DNA from: Lachnospiraceae bacterium
GTDB taxonomy: Bacteria; Bacillota; Clostridia; Lachnospirales; Lachnospiraceae
NCBI GenBank assembly: GCA_022774505.1
Contig: JALFLW010000010.1
Location: 1 to 64,000 of the forward strand
Length of the DNA: 64,000 nt
Reading direction: 5' to 3'
Shown here: positions 48,792 to 58,764 of the stretch, piece by piece
Position numbering within the stretch: the first letter of the stretch is position 1
Layout: each line of letters starts with the position of its first letter
Notes under the pieces: model-generated
The model's database searches: none
What the model saw: only the letters and a program-made list of their open reading frames with translations
Told to the model about the DNA's origin: nothing
Position numbers and translations under genes: made by a program

Positions 48792-49457
48792 ATGTCTCAT
48801 ATCATGCCGGTTAAATATAAGAGGTTTATATTTTTCTTTTTATTTATCATTCTGTTAATTGGATCCGGGACATTCATTCTGCTTTCTCCCGATCTATCGG
48901 TTTCCTTTCACCGACAAACCGCAAAAGCTCCTTCACAAACAGCCAGTTTCGGTGCGATCCACTCATATAATGGCCGTTCCGCTCAGGATACCCATCAGGA
49001 GCTTACTCTTCTTATAAAACGTTATTATACTGCGAAGCAGCAGGTAGATATGGATACCATTGCTGAATGTGTCAGCAATGTCGGACATATTGATGAAAAG
49101 AAGCTTATGACAGAAGCGGAATATGTGGAAGGATATGAAAATATCAACTGCCGGATCTTAGACGGAGCCACAAAAGGATCTTATCGTATTTATGTTTATT
49201 ATGATGTAAAAATTTATGATATCGATACCCCGATCCCTTCTTTAAATGCCCTGTATATAAAACAGGATGACTCCGGCAATTGCAAGATTTATCTGGATAC
49301 CCTGAAATCAGAAGAACAACAATATATCGATAAACTGGATAACAGCCGTCAGGTACAGGAACTTGTAAAGTCTGTCCAGAACCAGCTGCATACAGTGATC
49401 AGTCAGGACAGCCAAGTACGGGGATTTTATGAAATGCTGGAAAATGCCCAAAAATAA
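48792..49457 (+). CDS. Membrane-anchored/secreted hypothetical protein
   Basis: ATG 48792 with aaagga RBS; MSHIMPVKYKRFIFFFLFIILLIGSGTFILLSP TM segment; extracytoplasmic domain. The tRNA-overlapping ORF-track start is spurious. Confidence 0.75.
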   Translation: MSHIMPVKYKRFIFFFLFIILLIGSGTFILLSPDLSVSFHRQTAKAPSQTASFGAIHSYNGRSAQDTHQELTLLIKRYYTAKQQVDMDTIAECVSNVGHIDEKKLMTEAEYVEGYENINCRILDGATKGSYRIYVYYDVKIYDIDTPIPSLNALYIKQDDSGNCKIYLDTLKSEEQQYIDKLDNSRQVQELVKSVQNQLHTVISQDSQVRGFYEMLENAQK

Positions 49458-49478
49458 TCAGAAAAAGGATGAAATAAT

Positions 49479-50192
49479 ATGGCAGTAAGAATCAATAAAT
49501 ATCTAAGCGAAGCCGGAATCTGTTCCCGCAGGGAAGCAGACCGGATGCTTGAACAGGGAAGAATATCCATTGATGGAATCCCTGCTCTTCCGGGGCAAAA
49601 AGTCGAAGAGGGGCAAAAAGTAACCGTAGATGGAAAATCTGTTCAGAAAGAAAAAGAAGAAATTTATCTGGCTTTTTATAAGCCCCGTGGAATCGTATGC
49701 ACAACGGCCGAATCCGAAAACGGTGAAAAAATCGTAAATGTCATTGACTATATTAATTATCCAAAAAGAGTTTACCCGGTCGGACGCCTGGATCAGAACT
49801 CAGAAGGGTTGTTGTTATTAACAAATCAGGGAGAAATGATGGAACGTATCCTTCGCAGCCGCTATGGACACGAAAAGGAATATTTTGTTCGCGTCAACCG
49901 CAAAATAACACCGGACTTTTTAAAAAAAATGTCTCAGGGCGTTGAAATTCTTGACACAGTTACAAAACCATGCAAAGTATGGCAGGAGGATGAAAAAAGT
50001 TTTCATATTATTCTGACGCAGGGATTAAACCGTCAGATACGCCGTATGTGCGAGGCACTGGACTACCGCGTCACTCTGCTGCGCCGTGACCGCGTTGTCA
50101 ACATTACGCTGGATGGGCTTGTAAAAGGACGTTATCGCCGTTTAACACCACAGGAAATCCAGGAACTGAAAAGAATATGCAGCCAAACATAG
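49479..50192 (+). CDS. RsuA/RluB/E/F-family rRNA pseudouridine synthase (RluF-like)
   Basis: S4 domain INKYLSEAGICSRREADRMLEQGRI; VYPVGRLDQNSEGLLLLTNQG; TQGLNRQIRRMCEALDY. Confidence 0.92.
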   Translation: MAVRINKYLSEAGICSRREADRMLEQGRISIDGIPALPGQKVEEGQKVTVDGKSVQKEKEEIYLAFYKPRGIVCTTAESENGEKIVNVIDYINYPKRVYPVGRLDQNSEGLLLLTNQGEMMERILRSRYGHEKEYFVRVNRKITPDFLKKMSQGVEILDTVTKPCKVWQEDEKSFHIILTQGLNRQIRRMCEALDYRVTLLRRDRVVNITLDGLVKGRYRRLTPQEIQELKRICSQT

Positions 50193-50237
50193 CAGCAGAC
50201 TATCATTGATCAGAAAAAGAAGCGGGGGAAATTATAT

Positions 50238-52193
50238 ATGGATCAAAAGAAACATATGCAGGAACTTGTGCAGCAGCTTAATCATGCAGCCGCTGTTTAT
50301 TATCAGGGAACAGATGAGATCATGAGCAATTATGAATATGATCGTTTATATGATGAATTGTCCTCTCTGGAAAAGGAGACCGGCATTATCCTTGCAGGCA
50401 GTCCGACCCAAAGAGTCGGTTATGAGGTTTTAAGCGAGCTCCCAAAGGAAACGCATGCTGCACCAATGCTTTCCCTTGACAAAACAAAAAGTGTAGAGGA
50501 ACTTGCAGCCTGGCTAAATGACCAGCAGGGGCTTTTATCCTGGAAAATGGATGGTCTTACCATCGTTCTTACCTATGAAAACGGAAAATTACACAAGGCT
50601 GTCACCCGCGGAAACGGGCAGGTTGGAGAAGTCATTACAAATAATGCCAGAACATTTACGAATATTCCTCTGACTGTCCCTTATGATGGAACATTGATCC
50701 TCCGCGGGGAAGCTGTTATTTCTTATTCTGAATTTCACAGACTCAACGAAACACTTTCCGAAGAGGAACAATACAAAAATCCGCGTAATCTTTGCAGTGG
50801 TTCTGTCCGTCAGCTCAATAATGAAATCACTGCACAGCGCAATGTATCCTTTTTCGCTTTTGCTCTTGTACAGGCTCCCGGAATAGATTTCCATAATTCC
50901 CAGCAGGAAAAATTCCTTTTTCTAAAAGAGCAGGGATTTGATGTCGTAGAATATCAGAAAGTCACCTCTGACACACTCGCTGCTGCCGTACAAAACTTTG
51001 CAGATAAAATTCCACATAATGATTTTCCTTCGGACGGACTGGTGCTTCTCATGGATGATATTGCCTACGGAGAAAGTCTAGGCATGACCGCCAAATTTCC
51101 ACGAAATGCAATGGCCTTTAAATGGGCTGATGAAACAGCAGACACTAAGCTTTTGGAAGTAGAATGGAGTGCCTCCCGGACCGGGCTGATCAATCCGGTT
51201 GCCGTCTTTGAACCGGTAGAACTGGAAGGAACTACCGTAAGCCGGGCCAGCGTCCATAATATCAGTATTGTCCGCCAGTTAAAACTCGGGATTGGAGACA
51301 CTATTCAAGTATATAAAGCGAATATGATCATTCCGCAGATTGCCGAAAATCTTACCCGCAGCAATAATCTCGTTATTCCGGACACCTGCCCTGTCTGCGG
51401 AGGTCCCGCTGTGATCCACCACGAAAACGATGCTGAGGTATTATTCTGCGAAAACCCGGACTGTCTTGCCAAAAAGGTGAAATCATTAACATTATTTGTG
51501 AGCCGGGACGCGATGAATATTGAGGGCTTATCGGAGGCAACCATTGAAAAATTTCTTGCAAAGGGCATGCTGCATGAATTAGCAGATCTGTATCATCTAT
51601 CCGATCATCGGGATACGATCATTCATATGGAAGGCTTTGGTGAAAAATCCTACGAAAAGCTGATAACCGCCTTGGAACAATCCCGCCGGACCACACTTCC
51701 AAAATTTATCTACAGTCTTGGTATCCCGAATATCGGACTCTCAAATGCCAAAATGATCTGCAGCTCCTTTGAAAATGATCTGGAACAGATCCGCCACTGT
51801 ACCTTAGAGCAGCTGACAGCAATTGACGGTGTCGGTGAAGTGATTGCCAGAAGCTTTGTTGATTATTTTGCCTCTCCCGTACACAATAAGATTGTAGACG
51901 ACCTCCTATGTGAGATTCACCTGGATACTTCACAGCCTGATAATATAGTGCAGGATCTGTCTGGTCTGATATTTGTGATCACAGGCTCTCTGGAACATTT
52001 TGAAAACCGCAGTGCCTTAAAAGAAAAGATAGAAAATGCCGGTGGAAAAGTAACCGGTAGTGTTACTTCAAAGACGTCCTATCTGATCAACAACGATATA
52101 ACAAGCTCATCCTCCAAAAATAAAAAAGCCAAAGAACTCGGAGTACCGATCATTATGGAAAAACAGGCTATGGAGCAGTTTGGGCTGTCTTGA
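50238..52193 (+). CDS. ligA: NAD+-dependent DNA ligase (divergent)
   Basis: Adenylation motif WKMDGLTIVL, LRGEAVI, zinc-finger CPVCGGP...CENPDCLAK, HhH and C-terminal BRCT. Confidence 0.9.
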   Translation: MDQKKHMQELVQQLNHAAAVYYQGTDEIMSNYEYDRLYDELSSLEKETGIILAGSPTQRVGYEVLSELPKETHAAPMLSLDKTKSVEELAAWLNDQQGLLSWKMDGLTIVLTYENGKLHKAVTRGNGQVGEVITNNARTFTNIPLTVPYDGTLILRGEAVISYSEFHRLNETLSEEEQYKNPRNLCSGSVRQLNNEITAQRNVSFFAFALVQAPGIDFHNSQQEKFLFLKEQGFDVVEYQKVTSDTLAAAVQNFADKIPHNDFPSDGLVLLMDDIAYGESLGMTAKFPRNAMAFKWADETADTKLLEVEWSASRTGLINPVAVFEPVELEGTTVSRASVHNISIVRQLKLGIGDTIQVYKANMIIPQIAENLTRSNNLVIPDTCPVCGGPAVIHHENDAEVLFCENPDCLAKKVKSLTLFVSRDAMNIEGLSEATIEKFLAKGMLHELADLYHLSDHRDTIIHMEGFGEKSYEKLITALEQSRRTTLPKFIYSLGIPNIGLSNAKMICSSFENDLEQIRHCTLEQLTAIDGVGEVIARSFVDYFASPVHNKIVDDLLCEIHLDTSQPDNIVQDLSGLIFVITGSLEHFENRSALKEKIENAGGKVTGSVTSKTSYLINNDITSSSSKNKKAKELGVPIIMEKQAMEQFGLS

Positions 52194-52289
52194 CAGAATA
52201 TAAATTATCTGCAACAATAATAGATACCCCTTTTGGAATGTATTGCCACAAGGGGATAATCTGCAGTACTGAGAAAAGAGGAGTTGTAT

Positions 52290-53222
52290 ATGCCAATTAA
52301 GGTTCAAAATGATCTTCCTGCAAAGAAGATTATGGAAAATGAAAATATCTTTATTATGAATGAGACAAGGGCTATCACCCAGAATATCCGTCCCCTTCAG
52401 ATTGCGATCCTCAACCTGATGCCACTGAAAGAGGACACAGAAATCCAGATGATGCGCATCCTTTCAAATACACCTCTTCAATTAGAGATCACATTTCTTA
52501 CCACCGCAAGCTATATTGGCAAAAATACACCTGCCAGTCATTTAAATCAGTTTTACCAGACTTTTGACGATGTTAAGGAAAAGAATTTCGATGGATTGAT
52601 CATTACCGGTGCTCCTATAGAGCAAATGGAATATGAGGAAGTGCAATACTGGGAGGAACTGACCCGTATCATGGACTGGTCCCGGACGAATGTTACATCT
52701 ACCCTTCATATATGCTGGGGGGCTCAGGCCGGTCTTTATTATCATTATGGTATTCCAAAATATATGCTGCCACAGAAGGCTTTTGGAATATTTGAACATC
52801 GTGTTCACCATCGTAAGATTCCACTACTTCGTGGTTTCGATGACGTTTTTTGGGCACCTCATTCCCGGAATACAGGGGTAGACAGTAAAGCGATCGCCGC
52901 CTGCGATGATCTTTTGCTGCTGGCAGACTCTCCGGAAGTGGGAGAATTGATCCTGATGGCGCAAAACGGCAGACAAATATTTGTATTAGGCCATTTAGAA
53001 TATGATCGTTTAACGCTTGATAAAGAATATAAACGGGATATCGCCAAGGGAATCGATATCGCCCTTCCAAAGAATTATTATCCTGACGACGATCCATCTC
53101 AAAAACCGCTGCTGCGCTGGCGTGGTGCTTCCAATGCAATGTATAGCAACTGGATCAACTATTATGTATATCAGGAAACACCATACGAATTTATCAACAC
53201 AGAAAAAGTTCTATCCAAATAA
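52290..53222 (+). CDS. metA: Homoserine O-acyltransferase (MetA/MetAS family)
   Basis: MPIKVQNDLPAKKIMENENIFIMNETRAITQNIRPLQIAILNLMP; LHICWGAQAGLYYHYGIPKY. Confidence 0.95.
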   Translation: MPIKVQNDLPAKKIMENENIFIMNETRAITQNIRPLQIAILNLMPLKEDTEIQMMRILSNTPLQLEITFLTTASYIGKNTPASHLNQFYQTFDDVKEKNFDGLIITGAPIEQMEYEEVQYWEELTRIMDWSRTNVTSTLHICWGAQAGLYYHYGIPKYMLPQKAFGIFEHRVHHRKIPLLRGFDDVFWAPHSRNTGVDSKAIAACDDLLLLADSPEVGELILMAQNGRQIFVLGHLEYDRLTLDKEYKRDIAKGIDIALPKNYYPDDDPSQKPLLRWRGASNAMYSNWINYYVYQETPYEFINTEKVLSK

Positions 53223-53300
53223 GATATCCAACGGATACCGTTTCATTTGGATAGTACAATATAATCTATACAAACATATATTTATGGGAGGTCATTTATC

Positions 53301-53855
53301 ATGAACAAAAAGAAACTATTCATCAGCATGATCACTATTATGGCAGTGATCCTTTCAAGCTTTTCTCTTCCTGCTGCCGTATCCGCAAAATCCTTTACCT
53401 TAAACACCCTGAAAGGAAAAAGCTTTTCTTTCAGCAGTGGAGCAGGAGGATGGTCAACGGATATCACATTTCGTTCCAATGGTACATTTTCAGGACAATA
53501 CCACGATTCTGAATATAAAGAAGTATATCTTTGCAATTTTTCCGGAAAATTCGGAAAACTGAAAAAAGTAAATAAATATGTTTATTCTGCCCGACTGGTA
53601 AATATTAAGATTAAAAACAAAAAGAAAACCGTAAAGAAAAATGGTCTTAAATATATCTACACTACCTCGCCATACGGTATGGAAAAAGGAAAAAATTTCT
53701 ATTTCTATCTGCCGGGAGCATCCTGTGCCAAGCTGCCGAAGGACTTCAAAAACTGGGTATTCTTTGGTAAAGTACCGAAAAAACTTACATTTTACGGATT
53801 ATATAATATCAATGAAAAAACCGGCTTCCGAGGGGATGATGCCGCTTCAAAATAA
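53301..53855 (+). CDS. Small secreted protein of unknown function
   Basis: Signal peptide MNKKKLFISMITIMAVILSSFSLPAAVSAKS; basic, aromatic-rich mature part; RBS gggagg. Confidence 0.75.
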   Translation: MNKKKLFISMITIMAVILSSFSLPAAVSAKSFTLNTLKGKSFSFSSGAGGWSTDITFRSNGTFSGQYHDSEYKEVYLCNFSGKFGKLKKVNKYVYSARLVNIKIKNKKKTVKKNGLKYIYTTSPYGMEKGKNFYFYLPGASCAKLPKDFKNWVFFGKVPKKLTFYGLYNINEKTGFRGDDAASK

Positions 53856-53864
53856 TATTAATTG

Positions 53865-53905
53865 CTAAGTCTTCCCACACCCAAAACCGATATATACCCA
53901 TTATA
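53865..53905 (-). repeat. Terminal fragment of the 29.7/41.3-kb repeat family
   Basis: Reverse complement GGGTATATATCGGTTTTGGGTGTGGGAAGACTTAG matches 29781-29812 GGGTACATATCGGTTTTGGGTGTGAGAAGTTTGAG. Confidence 0.65.
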
Positions 53906-53909
53906 CTCT

Positions 53910-53954
53910 AAAAAACCGGATGAAAAAGCAAAATGCTTTTTCATCCGGTTTTTT
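53910..53954 (+). terminator. Strong (bidirectional) intrinsic terminator
   Basis: AAAAAACCGGATGAAAAAGCAAAATGCTTTTTCATCCGGTTTTTTT. Confidence 0.88.
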
Positions 53955-54161
53955 TAATATGCACAATTTTCATTTGCGATCGACATTTATTTTGTATGTT
54001 TTTTATCATTAACATTGTATTTTTTATCTATAAATGATATAATTTATCCATTATTTCGCTGTTATCGCAAAAAAATATAGCAAAATTATCCAAACAATCT
54101 TCGGTATCGATCTCAAAGATTTTTTTACCGGAAACATATTATTCTGAAAGGAGAAGGAAAC

Positions 54162-54647
54162 GTGAATAATCAGGAAATTGCAAAGCTTGATGATATTCTG
54201 CAGAAACATGATTATAACAGCACACTTTTAATTGCGATCATGCAGGATATCCAAAAGGTATATCATTACCTGCCGGAGGAAGCACTATGTTATATAGCCC
54301 GCAAACTGAAAATAAGCGAGGCAAAAATTTATGGAGTGGCTACCTTTTATGAAAATTTCTCATTAGAGCCCAAAGGAAAATTTGTGATCAAAATCTGTGA
54401 CGGAACAGCATGTCATGTACGAAAATCTGTCCCTATTCTGGAAGAATTTCGCAATACACTTGGTCTGAGTAAAGAAAAAACGACTACTGATGACATGTTA
54501 TTTACCGTAGAAACAGTTTCATGCCTCGGTGCCTGCGGTCTTGCCCCTGTCTGTACGGTAAACGACCATGTGCATCCGGCTATGACACCAGACAAGGCAA
54601 AAGCATTGATCGAAGAATTAAAGGAGGAAGCGGCCAATGAAGATTAA
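54162..54647 (+). CDS. hydC: NAD(H)-dependent [FeFe] hydrogenase subunit HydC (NuoE-like [2Fe-2S])
   Basis: GVATFYENFSLEPKGKFVIKICDGTACHVRKS...VSCLGACGLAPVC. Confidence 0.92.
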   Translation: MNNQEIAKLDDILQKHDYNSTLLIAIMQDIQKVYHYLPEEALCYIARKLKISEAKIYGVATFYENFSLEPKGKFVIKICDGTACHVRKSVPILEEFRNTLGLSKEKTTTDDMLFTVETVSCLGACGLAPVCTVNDHVHPAMTPDKAKALIEELKEEAANED

Positions 54648-56526
54648 GACGAGAGACGAACTGATCGCAAAGCAGAAAGAATATGCTGCTTCATTAAACA
54701 GTCAGCGCAAACAGATCCTGATCTGTGCAGGCACAGGCTGTGTGGCCGGAGGTTCTCTAAAGATCTACGACCGCATGAAAGAGATCATAGAGCAGAAGGG
54801 ACTGCGCTGTGCACTGGTTTTAGAAAAAGAACCGCATGATGAAAGCATTGGCTTAAAAAAGAGCGGATGCCACGGTTTCTGTGAAATGGGTCCCCTTCTT
54901 CGTATTGAACCAATGGGCTGGCTTTATCTCAAAGTGAAGCTTGAAGACTGTGAAGAGATCATCGAAAAAAGTATTATTCATGATGAAGTAGTAGACCGGC
55001 TTGTTTATCAGGATGAAAGTCTGAAATCTTATGTCAGACAGGAGGATATTCCATTTTATAAAAAGCAGACGCGTATCGCTCTGGAATACTGCGGACGCAT
55101 TAATGCCGAAAGCATTGCTGAATATATTGCTCTGGGAGGTTACAGTGCCGTTGCAAAGGCATTATTTGACATGAGCTCCCAGGAAATCGTCGATGAGATC
55201 ACAAAATCCTGTCTTCGCGGTCGAGGCGGTGGCGGCTTTCCTGCCGGCCGCAAATGGCAGCAGGTTTTGAATCAAAAAGAAGACGAAAAATATATTGTCT
55301 GTAACGGTGACGAAGGAGACCCGGGTGCCTTTATGGACCGCTCCATGATGGAAGGCGAACCCCATCGTGTTATTGAGGGTATGCTTATCGCAGCTATAGC
55401 AACCAGGGCCCACCATGGATATATATATGTCCGGGCAGAATATCCTCTGGCTGTGGAACGGCTCCAGACAGCCATTGACAAGGCTAAAGATAAAGGACTT
55501 TTAGGAAAGGATATCTTAGGCTCCGGTTTTGATTTCGACCTGCATATCAGTCAGGGTGCCGGTGCATTTGTCTGCGGAGAGGGAAGTGCATTAACAACCT
55601 CCATCGAAGGAAACCGCGGCATGCCCCGTGTAAAACCACCACGAACCGTGGAGCATGGACTTTTTAACAAGCCTACCGTGCTAAATAATGTGGAAACTTT
55701 CTGCAATGTTCCACCTATCATATTAAATGGAGCCGAATGGTATCAGGGCTTCGGGCCGGCCAACAACCACGGCACAAAAGCCTTTGCCCTGACCGGAAAT
55801 GTAAAAAATACCGGCCTGATCGAAGTACCTATGGGCACAACCTTACGCGAAGTGATCTTTGATATCGGTGGTGGTGTCAAAGGCGGTAATTTCAAAGCAG
55901 TCCAGATCGGCGGACCATCCGGTGGCTGTCTCTGTATCAGTGCTACGGAAGATCATCTGGATATGAAGTTAGACTTTGATTCTCTCAAAAAAGTAGGTGC
56001 AATGATCGGATCCGGTGGTCTTGTTGTCATGAATGACAAAAGCTGTATGGTAGAAGTTGCCCGCTTCTTTATGAATTTTACCCAGAATGAGTCCTGTGGA
56101 AAATGTGTGCCATGCCGTGAGGGAACAAAGCGAATGCTTGAACTCCTGACGGATATCACAGAGGGCCGGGGAACAATGGAACATATTGATCTTCTCGAAA
56201 AACTTGCAGATACCATTTCTGCTACTGCACTCTGCGGTCTTGGAAAAACTGCTGCATCTCCCGTAGTAAGTACATTGAAATATTTTCGTGATGAATATAT
56301 CGCCCATGTTGTCGACAAAAAATGCCCTGCCGGGCAGTGTAAAGCCCTGATGACTTACCGGATCGATCCGGAGCTTTGCCGCGGCTGTACGAAATGTGCC
56401 CGCATGTGTCCTGTTGGTGCTATCAGTGGTACTGTTAAAGAACCGCATTCCATTGATTCCACAAAATGTATCAAATGTGGTGCCTGTCTGGAGGGATGCC
56501 ACTTTCATGCCGTAAAAGAGGTTTGA
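54637..56526 (+). CDS. hydB: NAD(H)-dependent [FeFe] hydrogenase subunit HydB (NuoF-like flavoprotein)
   Basis: RGRGGGGFPAGRKWQ, NGDEGDPGAFMDRSMMEG, ESCGKCVPCREG; C-terminal 2x[4Fe-4S]. Confidence 0.94.
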   Translation: MKIKTRDELIAKQKEYAASLNSQRKQILICAGTGCVAGGSLKIYDRMKEIIEQKGLRCALVLEKEPHDESIGLKKSGCHGFCEMGPLLRIEPMGWLYLKVKLEDCEEIIEKSIIHDEVVDRLVYQDESLKSYVRQEDIPFYKKQTRIALEYCGRINAESIAEYIALGGYSAVAKALFDMSSQEIVDEITKSCLRGRGGGGFPAGRKWQQVLNQKEDEKYIVCNGDEGDPGAFMDRSMMEGEPHRVIEGMLIAAIATRAHHGYIYVRAEYPLAVERLQTAIDKAKDKGLLGKDILGSGFDFDLHISQGAGAFVCGEGSALTTSIEGNRGMPRVKPPRTVEHGLFNKPTVLNNVETFCNVPPIILNGAEWYQGFGPANNHGTKAFALTGNVKNTGLIEVPMGTTLREVIFDIGGGVKGGNFKAVQIGGPSGGCLCISATEDHLDMKLDFDSLKKVGAMIGSGGLVVMNDKSCMVEVARFFMNFTQNESCGKCVPCREGTKRMLELLTDITEGRGTMEHIDLLEKLADTISATALCGLGKTAASPVVSTLKYFRDEYIAHVVDKKCPAGQCKALMTYRIDPELCRGCTKCARMCPVGAISGTVKEPHSIDSTKCIKCGACLEGCHFHAVKEV

Positions 56527-56550
56527 TTTAGAAAGGATTAGGTTGTAAAT

Positions 56551-58266
56551 ATGTCTGAAAAATATATGATCATTGACGGAATCCGTACCGCTTTTACGGA
56601 TGAAAAAAATATCCTGCAGGTCATTCGCAAAGCAGGAATCCACGTACCCACATTTTGTTATTATACGGATATGTCCATTTATGGTGCCTGCCGTATGTGT
56701 GTCGTAGAAGACGAGAGAGGGAGTGTGATCGCCTCCTGTTCCACACCGCCTAAGGATAAAATGGTGATCCGCACAAATACATCAAAACTGCATCAGCATC
56801 GAAAAATGATCCTTGAGCTGCTTCTGGCATCCCACTGTCGTGACTGTACTATCTGTGAAAAAAACGGAAACTGCCGTCTTCAGATGCTGGCTGCCAGATT
56901 TCATCTTACAAAAGTCCGTTTTCCGAATACACATCCGGAACCTGTTATTGATGATTCCTCCCTGTCCATCGTCAGAGATCCCAGCAAATGTATTCTCTGC
57001 GGTGACTGTGTGAGGATGTGCAACGAAGTGCAGCATGTCGGTGCCATTGATTTTGCACACCGTGGTGCAAATATGATCGTGAGTCCGGCATTCGGACGGC
57101 CGATCGCCGAGACGGACTGTGTAAACTGCGGTCAGTGTGCAGCTGTATGTCCAACAGCTGCCATCACGATAAAGAAAGATCTCAAGGGAGTATGGCAGGC
57201 TCTGTATGCTCCTGATAAACGTGTCGTTGTCCAGATTGCTCCTGCAGTCCGGGTAGCCATCGGAGAGGAGTTTGGAATTGCTCCCGGCAAAAATACCATC
57301 GGTAAAATCTATACCGCACTCCGCATGCTTGGCTTTGATACCGTTTTCGATACCAGTTTTAGTGCTGATCTCACTGTTATCGAGGAAGCAAATGAACTGG
57401 TCTATAAACTGGAAAATGGAGACAAAAAGTATCCTCTCGGAAACGCTATGCCTCTGTTTACTTCCTGTTGCCCGGCATGGGTCCGCTATGTAGAAACAAA
57501 ATATCCGGAGCTGCTGCCATATGTATCCACCTGTAAATCACCAATGGAAATGTTTGGTGCTGTTTTAAAAGAATATTACAAACCGGCAGACCGGGAAGCC
57601 GGCATAGAAACAGTTTCTGTCGCTGTGATGCCATGCGTGGCTAAAAAATACGAAGCTGCCCGAGAAGAATTCCGCACAAATGAAGTGCCTGATGTAGATT
57701 ATGTTATCACCACGAAAGAATTGATCCTGATGATCAAAGAATTAGGAGTCCAATTTCAGGAGATCGAACCTAGTGCTCCCGATATGCCATTTTCCATCAA
57801 CTCCGGTGCCGGTGTGATCTTCGGAGTAACGGGAGGCGTTATGGAAGCAGCACTCCGTCATGTTGCCGAACGAAATAATGAAGCTCTCCGCGAAATTGAA
57901 TATTCCGGTGTGAGAGGACTGGAAGGAACAAAAATCGCCGAAGTCCCATTGGGAGACAAAACACTCCGTGTCGGAGTTGTAAACGGACTCGGCAACGCTG
58001 ATGCTCTGATACAGAAATTACAGCGCGGCGAAGAAAAACTTGATTTTGTAGAAGTTATGGCATGTCCATATGGCTGTATCGGAGGTGCCGGTCAGCCTTT
58101 CGGCTACCGCAGTGTCAAAGAAAACCGTGCACAGGGAATGTATAAGGCTGATAAATCAGCTATCGTTAAACGTTCCTGTGAAAATCCGACTCTTGTCAAC
58201 CTTTATGAGACCGGCATGTTAAAGGAACGTTCCCATGAGCTTCTCCATGTTCATTATGGCAAGTGA
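56551..58266 (+). CDS. hydA: [FeFe] hydrogenase catalytic subunit HydA
   Basis: H-cluster motifs TSCCPAW, MPCVAKKYEA, EVMACPYGCIGGAGQP; N-terminal [2Fe-2S], HCRDCTICEKNGNC and 2x[4Fe-4S]. Confidence 0.95.
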   Translation: MSEKYMIIDGIRTAFTDEKNILQVIRKAGIHVPTFCYYTDMSIYGACRMCVVEDERGSVIASCSTPPKDKMVIRTNTSKLHQHRKMILELLLASHCRDCTICEKNGNCRLQMLAARFHLTKVRFPNTHPEPVIDDSSLSIVRDPSKCILCGDCVRMCNEVQHVGAIDFAHRGANMIVSPAFGRPIAETDCVNCGQCAAVCPTAAITIKKDLKGVWQALYAPDKRVVVQIAPAVRVAIGEEFGIAPGKNTIGKIYTALRMLGFDTVFDTSFSADLTVIEEANELVYKLENGDKKYPLGNAMPLFTSCCPAWVRYVETKYPELLPYVSTCKSPMEMFGAVLKEYYKPADREAGIETVSVAVMPCVAKKYEAAREEFRTNEVPDVDYVITTKELILMIKELGVQFQEIEPSAPDMPFSINSGAGVIFGVTGGVMEAALRHVAERNNEALREIEYSGVRGLEGTKIAEVPLGDKTLRVGVVNGLGNADALIQKLQRGEEKLDFVEVMACPYGCIGGAGQPFGYRSVKENRAQGMYKADKSAIVKRSCENPTLVNLYETGMLKERSHELLHVHYGK

Positions 58267-58401
58267 TCAAAATCCACTAAGGGTATCTCCCTTGCAGGAG
58301 CAATCTCCGTTTATATCCTGCGTAGGCAGTTGACATTCCATGCAAAAATGGATATGCTGTAGATATATAAACTATGTATTGATCATAGGAGGGAATCGAT
58401 T

Positions 58402-58764
58402 ATGGGGAGCAGTATAGACTATAAGGTGGATAAGATCATTGATTATCTGTATCGGAAACGTAACAAAATCGCAAAGGATATTACCATTGATGCCCGCAGG
58501 CGTGCATTTCAGTTTGAGCTGACATTGTCAAAAGAGAATTATACAACTATAACAATAAACTCAAACCGCACCTATATTTTATCAATGCCTAAATCATCAA
58601 TGCTTCCGGATGACGAGACCATGCTCTATCTTAAGGATATGCCTTTTGCCGAAAAACTTGCTTTTGTTGACGCCTGGGGAGAGCTTAAACTTCGTCTGAA
58701 CCGAAAGATCACAAGGGAAGGAAACCTCGGCCTCACCTTCGATGAGGAACCGGCTTCCAAATAA
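58402..58764 (+). CDS. Hypothetical protein
   Basis: 120-aa ORF with RBS (ggaggg); low-complexity-free; overlaps convergent gene tail. Confidence 0.6.
   Translation: MGSSIDYKVDKIIDYLYRKRNKIAKDITIDARRRAFQFELTLSKENYTTITINSNRTYILSMPKSSMLPDDETMLYLKDMPFAEKLAFVDAWGELKLRLNRKITREGNLGLTFDEEPASK

Noticed and set aside
52200-52290. SAM-responsive riboswitch upstream of metA
   Set aside because: There is a CCCCTT/AAGGGG stem but no S-box or SAM-II core and too little leader.
53990-54020. Rex redox-repressor site upstream of hydC (ATGTTTTTTATCATTAACAT)
   Set aside because: Half-site spacing and left half deviate from TTGTTAAnnnnTTAACAA; too weak to call.
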